Shown in pieces: positions 5,524 through 9,224 of a DNA stretch of 9,224 nucleotides. The position numbers were made by a program, and so were the translations under genes. Origin of the DNA: Lachnospiraceae bacterium UBA3645 (GTDB lineage Bacteria > Bacillota > Clostridia > Lachnospirales > Lachnospiraceae); NCBI GenBank assembly GCA_002373555.1, contig DFKM01000238.1, forward strand, positions 1 to 9,224, in the 5' to 3' direction. Positions within the stretch are counted from its first letter, which is position 1; every line of letters starts with the position of its first letter. The notes beneath the pieces were generated by a model. That model saw only the letters and a program-made list of their open reading frames with translations, was not told the origin of the DNA and did not search any database.

Positions 5524-6351
5524 ATGAAAAAAGTAAGGATCGCTCTGATTCAGATGAATATCTGCAGAGAGGTGGAAGAAAACATAAGAACAGCGGCGCG
5601 GATGATCCGGCAGGCGGCGGCGCAGGCCGATATCGTGGTTCTTCCGGAGATGTTCTGCTGCCTGTATACAAACAGCGCCTTTCGGGCCGCAAAGGAGCCG
5701 AAGGGAGGCAGGATCTGGTCCGCATTGCAGAAAGCTGCGGCAGAGAATCATGTCTGGCTGATCGGCGGCTCCATGCCGGAGGAGGAAAACGGACGGATCT
5801 ACAATACATGCTTCATCTTCGACAGGGAAGGAAGGCAGATCGCCCGCCACAGAAAAGTGCATCTGTTTGATATTGCGATCGAAGGCGGGCAGCATTTCCG
5901 CGAGAGCGATACATTTACACCGGGGAATTCGTATACCGTGTTCGATACCGAATTCGGAAAGATGGGCGTGGAGATCTGCTTTGATATCCGGTTCCAGGAG
6001 CTCGCGCGCATTACCGCACTTGCCGGCGCGCAGGTGATCTTTATTCCTGCCGCGTTCAACATGACGACCGGGCCGGCGCACTGGGAGCTGCATTTCCGGG
6101 GCAGAGCCGTGGACAATCAGGTCTTTATGTGCGGATGCGCACCTGCAAGAGATGAAAACGGGCCGTATGTGTCCTATGCAAATTCGATCATTGTCTCGCC
6201 CTGGGGCGAAGTGACCGGGCGGCTGGATGAATCGGCAGGGATCCTGTATCAGGAACTGGATCTTGCCCTGGCGGACAGGATCCGGGCGCAGCTGCCGATC
6301 ATGCAGAACCGGCGGACCGATTTGTACGAAGTGCAGTGGAAACAGAAATGA
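5524..6351 (+). CDS. Nitrilase-superfamily amidohydrolase, omega-amidase (Nit2)-like
   Basis: Carbon-nitrogen hydrolase of 275 aa, the usual size. Catalytic residues are clear: E42 in VVLPEMF, K111 in HRKVHLFD and C152 in GVEICFDIRF. The context KVHLFDIAIEGGQHFRESD followed by a PG-containing turn is the signature of the omega-amidase/Nit2 branch, which hydrolyses alpha-ketoglutaramate or alpha-ketosuccinamate to the 2-oxoacid and ammonia. The exact substrate is inference. Further family motifs are AAFNMTTGPAHWELHFRGRAVDN (split at about 177-198) and SIIVSPWGE (221-229). The start at 5524 is preferred over the ATG at 5497 because AGAAGGAG lies just upstream and the conserved strand VRIALIQMN begins here. 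Spacing of 33 bp to the EamA gene suggests an operon, perhaps linking amide turnover to export of a metabolite. Confidence 0.92.
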   Translation: MKKVRIALIQMNICREVEENIRTAARMIRQAAAQADIVVLPEMFCCLYTNSAFRAAKEPKGGRIWSALQKAAAENHVWLIGGSMPEEENGRIYNTCFIFDREGRQIARHRKVHLFDIAIEGGQHFRESDTFTPGNSYTVFDTEFGKMGVEICFDIRFQELARITALAGAQVIFIPAAFNMTTGPAHWELHFRGRAVDNQVFMCGCAPARDENGPYVSYANSIIVSPWGEVTGRLDESAGILYQELDLALADRIRAQLPIMQNRRTDLYEVQWKQK

Positions 6352-6384
6352 AACGAAAGGTGATCCGCACCGGCGGGACAGCAT

Positions 6385-7287
6385 ATGGAAAACAAGCGTT
6401 TGAAAAAGCCTGACAAAAAAATCGTTTATCTGGCGGCCGTGATCGGACATACCTTCTGGGGATTCAGCTTCATGGCGTCCAGAGTGGCGCTTGACAAAGC
6501 CAATATGTTCGTGCTGCTGAGCCACCGGTTCGTAATGGCTTTTGCGATCCTGACAGTGCTGGTTATGCTGGGGACCGTGAAAACAAATCTTCGCCGCAAA
6601 CGTATTCTGCCGGTCCTTATCCTCGGCATGGCAGAGCCGGTCATCTATTTTCTGGGAGAACAATACGGAATCCTGCATTCCAATACGATCTTCTCGGGGG
6701 TCATGATCGCAATGATCCCGGTCGCCTGTACATTGGCGGCAGCGCCGGTGCTGAAGGAGATTCCGTCTGCAGCGCAGATCTTTTTCAGCGTCGTGTCCGT
6801 GGGCGGCGTGATCGGAATCGGTATGATGAGCAGCGGAGCGGGCGCATTGGAACCGGGCGGGATCCTCGGGCTGCTCGTAGCGGTACTGTCGGCGATGGTA
6901 TATACGCTGCTGGGAAGACGCATTTCCGGGGAATATACGCCGTTTGAGCGTACGTATGTGATGATGGGATTAGCTGCGGGCGTATTCACCCTGATGGCAG
7001 CTGTTTACTGTAAAGGCAGTGCAGGACGCTATTTTGCGCCGCTTACTGACCGGGGATATCTGCTTGCCGCGATGTTCCTGGGGATCTGCTGCTCCGTGGG
7101 GAGCTTCTTCATGACGGCATATGCGATCACTTATCTGTCTGTCGCGAAAGCGACGGTGTTCGCAAATCTGACGACAGCCGTATCGGTATTTGCCGGGGCA
7201 GTATTCCTGAAAGAGCCTTTCTCGGCGCTCGGGCTGGTGTTCTGCGTGATGATCCTGGTGGGAATCTACGGAGTGCAGCGGACGTAA
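6385..7287 (+). CDS. EamA/DMT-superfamily transporter
   Basis: A 300-aa drug/metabolite transporter with the two-fold EamA architecture. About ten hydrophobic helices are visible, among them residues 13-32, 43-63, 74-92, 101-123, 131-149, 158-176, 190-208, 225-245, 255-275 and 281-297. The first repeat begins AAVIGHTFWGFSFMASRVAL, the usual glycine/tryptophan-rich opening, and the second ends with VFLKEPFSALGLVFCVMILVGIY, a classic EamA ending. Such proteins export amino acids or other small metabolites, or import nucleotide precursors; the substrate is not predictable. The only in-frame start after the upstream stop is this ATG. Its ribosome site is weak (GGCGGGA 6-7 nt upstream), so translational coupling to the nitrilase gene 33 bp upstream is plausible. 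No terminator is seen after the stop; the 73-bp repeat array begins 12 bp later. Confidence 0.93.
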   Translation: MENKRLKKPDKKIVYLAAVIGHTFWGFSFMASRVALDKANMFVLLSHRFVMAFAILTVLVMLGTVKTNLRRKRILPVLILGMAEPVIYFLGEQYGILHSNTIFSGVMIAMIPVACTLAAAPVLKEIPSAAQIFFSVVSVGGVIGIGMMSSGAGALEPGGILGLLVAVLSAMVYTLLGRRISGEYTPFERTYVMMGLAAGVFTLMAAVYCKGSAGRYFAPLTDRGYLLAAMFLGICCSVGSFFMTAYAITYLSVAKATVFANLTTAVSVFAGAVFLKEPFSALGLVFCVMILVGIYGVQRT

Positions 7288-7299
7288 AATTGCCGGGAG

Positions 7300-7845
7300 G
7301 TATCCTGAAATTGAGATTTGGCAGTTTTGGGGTACCAAAACCGGCAGTTGAAGGGTGAAAAAGCAAGAAAGGGTATCCTGAATCGGAAGAAGCTTGAATC
7401 AGGATACTAAAATCGGCAGCTGAAGGGTGAAAAAGGCAAGAGAGGGTATCCTGAATCGGAAGAAGCTCAAATCAGGATACCAAACCCGGCAGCTGAAGGG
7501 TGAAAAAGGCAGGAAAGTGTATCCTGAATCAGAGAAAAGCCGGATCAGGATACAAAAACCGGCAGCTGAAGGAAGAAAAAGGCAGGAGAGTGTATCCTGA
7601 ATCAGAGAAAAGCCGGATCAGGATACCAAAACTGGCAGCTGAAGGAAGAAAAAGGCAGGAGAGTGTATCCTGAATCAGAGAAAAGCCGAATCAGGATACA
7701 AAAACCGGCAGCTGAAGGAAGAAAAAGGCAGGAGAGTGTATCCTGAATCAGAGAAAAGCCGGATCAGGATACCAAAACAGGCAGCTGAAGGCGGAAAAAA
7801 GCAGGAAAGTGTATCCTGAATCGGAGAAACTACAAATCAGGATAC
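7300..7845. repeat. Noncoding 73-bp tandem repeat array with palindromic units
   Basis: GTATCCTGA recurs at 7300, 7373, 7446, 7519, 7592, 7665, 7738 and 7811, exactly 73 bp apart. In units 2-8 it is followed 17 nt later by its perfect complement TCAGGATAC (starts 7399, 7472, 7545, 7618, 7691, 7764, 7837), giving 35-bp palindromic blocks. These alternate with 38-bp purine-rich spacers that are also conserved (core CCGGCAGCTGAAGG, then GAAAAAGGCAGGAGAGT). Spacers starting at 7554 and 7700 are identical, and the one at 7627 differs at two positions. The first unit is degenerate and the last is cut off after its palindrome. The period is not a multiple of three and every frame is interrupted, so it is not coding. 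Conserved spacers argue against a CRISPR. It fills the whole gap between the transporter and the lipoprotein gene. Confidence 0.97.
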
Positions 7846-7873
7846 AACGGCATCGGTCATCAGGGGGATGAAG

Positions 7874-8890
7874 ATGAAAAAGACAATGCTTGCAGCGGTT
7901 ATGGGATTTATGATTATGCTTGCAGGCTGCGCGGGTAAAAGTGCAGGGCCTGCGAATGAGACGTCAGCCGCAGAGATGCCGGCAGCAGCTGCAACAACGA
8001 TGACGGATGCTGCAATTCCGGATCCGGATGCGGCAGCCGATCCGGACGGCACGGATCATGCAGAGAAAGCGGCTGCAGATAATGACGCAACCGCGGAAAA
8101 GGATGCGAAGAAGGAATCCGCATTGCCGGATAATACGGAAGAAACGCCCGGAACACCGGCCGAAACCTCTGAAGACGCAGCTGCGGCAGGTATGCATCTG
8201 ATCGGTCCCGGAAGCAACGCGGAAGCCGATCATGATGAACGCAAAGGAAATCCCGACGAAAACGACGGCGCGAATCTGAAAGGCTATGTGGAGACGGAAG
8301 AAGAGAAAAAGATCTATTCCTACCTTCAGGTGCCGCTTGCGTACGCCCATGATCCGGTCTGGACCGGTGACTGGACAAATATCGAAGCCGGCGGCCAGCA
8401 GTTCTTCTATTTCGGCTGCGGCATCTGCTGCCTGTCCAACATGTGCAGTACATTTACGCAGACCGCTGTACCGCCGGACGAAATGATGGAAAGAGCACGC
8501 ACGGAAGCGGATTATGATCCGGACTCCGGCGTCGGCGCACTCAGCTGGTGGCAGCTGAAGACAATGGCGAAAACATTTGCGGAGGAAGTATCCGTAAGAG
8601 AAAAGCCGTCGGATTACAGCCGGTTTCAGGAGAACATCGCTGCGGCGGATACGGCTGTCGTGCTTGTCTGCAAGGACGATGATGACAAGCTTTGGTCCTA
8701 CACGAAAGGGCATTATGTGAATATCTGGGAATACGACCTGGAGACGGACACCGTGTTCGTGACGGATTCCAGCAGTATGTTCAATCGGATGCGCGTGCAG
8801 CTTTCGGATATCTACAATGCGCTCAAGACCGCCAGCGATGCACAGTATATGACGGTGAAATATAAAACCGATGATACAGCGGAAAACTGA
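7874..8890 (+). CDS. Secreted lipoprotein with C39-like cysteine peptidase domain
   Basis: A 338-aa predicted membrane-anchored lipoprotein. It starts with a type II signal peptide and lipobox LAGC (16-19, lipidated Cys19). A long low-complexity linker rich in Ala, Asp, Glu and Pro follows (about 20-135), then a globular C-terminal domain (about 145-330). That domain looks like a peptidase C39-like (papain-fold) module: Q176, then FGCGICCLSN with the probable nucleophile Cys182, GHYVNIWEY with His280, and VTDSSS with Asp298. Substrate and target are unknown, and a non-catalytic C39-like role is possible. I chose the ATG at 7874 because CAGGGGG lies 6 nt before it; the ATG at 7868 directly abuts that site and would only add Met-Lys. 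The gene lies just after the 73-bp array, which would form its untranslated leader if transcription starts upstream. I see no convincing promoter in the 28 bp between them. Confidence 0.87.
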   Translation: MKKTMLAAVMGFMIMLAGCAGKSAGPANETSAAEMPAAAATTMTDAAIPDPDAAADPDGTDHAEKAAADNDATAEKDAKKESALPDNTEETPGTPAETSEDAAAAGMHLIGPGSNAEADHDERKGNPDENDGANLKGYVETEEEKKIYSYLQVPLAYAHDPVWTGDWTNIEAGGQQFFYFGCGICCLSNMCSTFTQTAVPPDEMMERARTEADYDPDSGVGALSWWQLKTMAKTFAEEVSVREKPSDYSRFQENIAAADTAVVLVCKDDDDKLWSYTKGHYVNIWEYDLETDTVFVTDSSSMFNRMRVQLSDIYNALKTASDAQYMTVKYKTDDTAEN

Positions 8891-9079
8891 TCCGGACCGG
8901 GCATCATTTCGGGACAGGCGGAGACTGCTTTCTGCTTACGGATCGATTTCCGGATCCGTGACGCCGGATGAAGAGGAGCGCGCAGATCTGTACGTGCAGT
9001 TTTCCGGGATGATATAGCGATATCTTCAGGTTCCGATCCGAACAATTAATTTAAATAATCGGACAAAAAGCAATAATCA

Positions 9080-9096
9080 GATTGCGTTTTGCAATC
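9080..9096. promoter_or_regulatory. Possible operator upstream of the Lrp-like gene
   Basis: Perfect inverted repeat GATTGC-GTTTT-GCAATC, ending 7 bp before the predicted -35 at 9104. Related fragments CAAT and TTGCAT lie on either side. Lrp/AsnC regulators often control their own promoter, so this is a candidate binding site by position only. Confidence 0.35.
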
Positions 9097-9103
9097 ATGT
9101 ACC

Positions 9104-9132
9104 TTGCATCCCTGTTTTCCGCCTGTTAAAAT
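9104..9132 (+). promoter_or_regulatory. Promoter of the Lrp-like gene
   Basis: TTGCAT at 9104-9109 and TAAAAT at 9127-9132 with a 17-bp spacer. A TGT directly before the -10 makes it an extended -10 type. The start of transcription would be about 40 nt upstream of the ATG. Confidence 0.6.
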
Positions 9133-9178
9133 ATTTTTATCGAAGTCGACATCGATGATAGAGAACAAGGAGGAACTG

Positions 9179-9224
9179 ATGCAGATCGAAGGTCTTGACG
9201 AAATGGACAACCGCATCCTGGAAG
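9179..9224 (+). CDS. Lrp/AsnC-like transcriptional regulator, 5' end only
   Basis: Only 15 codons are visible (MQIEGLDEMDNRILE) before the window ends. The LDEMDNRILE stretch is the typical opening of the winged-helix domain of Lrp/AsnC regulators, which sense amino acids or related metabolites. Other winged-helix families can begin similarly, so the call is provisional. The start is well supported by AAGGAGG at 9167-9173, 5 nt upstream, and by an extended -10 promoter. Confidence 0.65.
   Translation, partial: MQIEGLDEMDNRILE

Larger units (their letters stand above)
8891..9178. other. Intergenic region before the Lrp-like gene
   Basis: About 290 bp without a supported gene. It contains an inverted repeat ACGGATC/GATCCGT (8938-8944/8953-8959, 8-nt loop) without a T-tract. 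It also has a coding-looking but start-less frame (8892-9017), then an AT-rich segment with a promoter and possible operator for the gene at 9179. No clear intrinsic terminator for the lipoprotein gene is visible. Confidence 0.5.

Noticed and set aside
5470..6678. 402-aa minus-strand open frame
   Set aside because: Antisense to the nitrilase and transporter genes, rich in His, Arg and Cys as shadow frames are, with no domain.
7300..7845. CRISPR array (35-bp palindromic repeats with 38-bp spacers)
   Set aside because: Repeat and spacer lengths look right, but the spacers are nearly identical to each other (two are exactly the same), and no cas gene is present in the window. It is a simple 73-bp tandem repeat.
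7300..7845. Repeat-protein coding region
   Set aside because: A 73-bp period shifts frame each unit and TCC TGA stops recur in every frame by the third unit, so no long open frame crosses it.
7300..7845. Series of intrinsic terminators
   Set aside because: The hairpins are not followed by a T-tract on the plus strand, and on the minus strand the nearest T-run is about 12 nt beyond the stem.
7964..8713. 249-aa minus-strand open frame
   Set aside because: Antisense to the lipoprotein, which has a lipobox, ribosome site and a recognisable C-terminal domain.
8938..8959. Terminator for the lipoprotein gene
   Set aside because: The 7-bp stem ACGGATC/GATCCGT lacks a following T-tract and lies 48 bp past the stop, so it is only recorded as an inverted repeat.

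Overview
The window looks like a stretch of a moderately GC-rich Firmicutes chromosome, most likely a gut or rumen Clostridia member of the Lachnospiraceae type. The evidence is the strong AGGAGG-like ribosome sites, TATAAT boxes, a DUF4317-family protein, a small XRE regulator paired with a membrane protein, a Gram-positive-type uridine phosphorylase and a lipoprotein with a long acidic linker. The genus assignment is inference.

Layout. (1) Positions 28-1974 are one IS30-family insertion sequence with 26-bp imperfect terminal inverted repeats. Its single transposase gene lies on the minus strand and appears intact. A promoter sits in front of it, preceded by an intrinsic terminator nested inside a 14-bp palindrome. 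(2) The right IS end stops 26 bp before a two-gene plus-strand operon (2001-2732: five-helix membrane protein, then a 65-aa XRE repressor), closed by a bidirectional terminator. (3) A short DUF4317 protein on the minus strand (2815-3423) shares a divergent promoter region with a PfkB-family kinase (3609-4577). (4) The kinase converges on a uridine phosphorylase (minus strand, 4639-5412) across a shared terminator. (5) The phosphorylase is divergent from an omega-amidase-like nitrilase (5524-6351), with both predicted -10 boxes in one palindrome. The nitrilase is followed by an EamA/DMT exporter (6385-7287), probably as an operon. (6) A striking noncoding array (7300-7845) has eight units at an exact 73-bp period, each built around a GTATCCTGA/TCAGGATAC inverted repeat. 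(7) The array leads into a secreted lipoprotein with a C39-like cysteine peptidase fold (7874-8890). (8) After a noncoding gap, an Lrp/AsnC-like regulator starts at 9179 and runs off the window.

How the genes work together. The middle block is a salvage and small-molecule neighbourhood: uridine phosphorylase releases uracil and ribose-1-phosphate, a sugar or nucleoside kinase phosphorylates an unidentified substrate, and an amidase is paired with a metabolite transporter. The accessory parts are the IS30 element, which probably displaced the native promoter of the membrane protein/XRE operon, and the 73-bp array. The array is the most unusual element here. Its conserved spacers exclude a CRISPR, and its period is not a multiple of three, so it does not encode a repeat protein.
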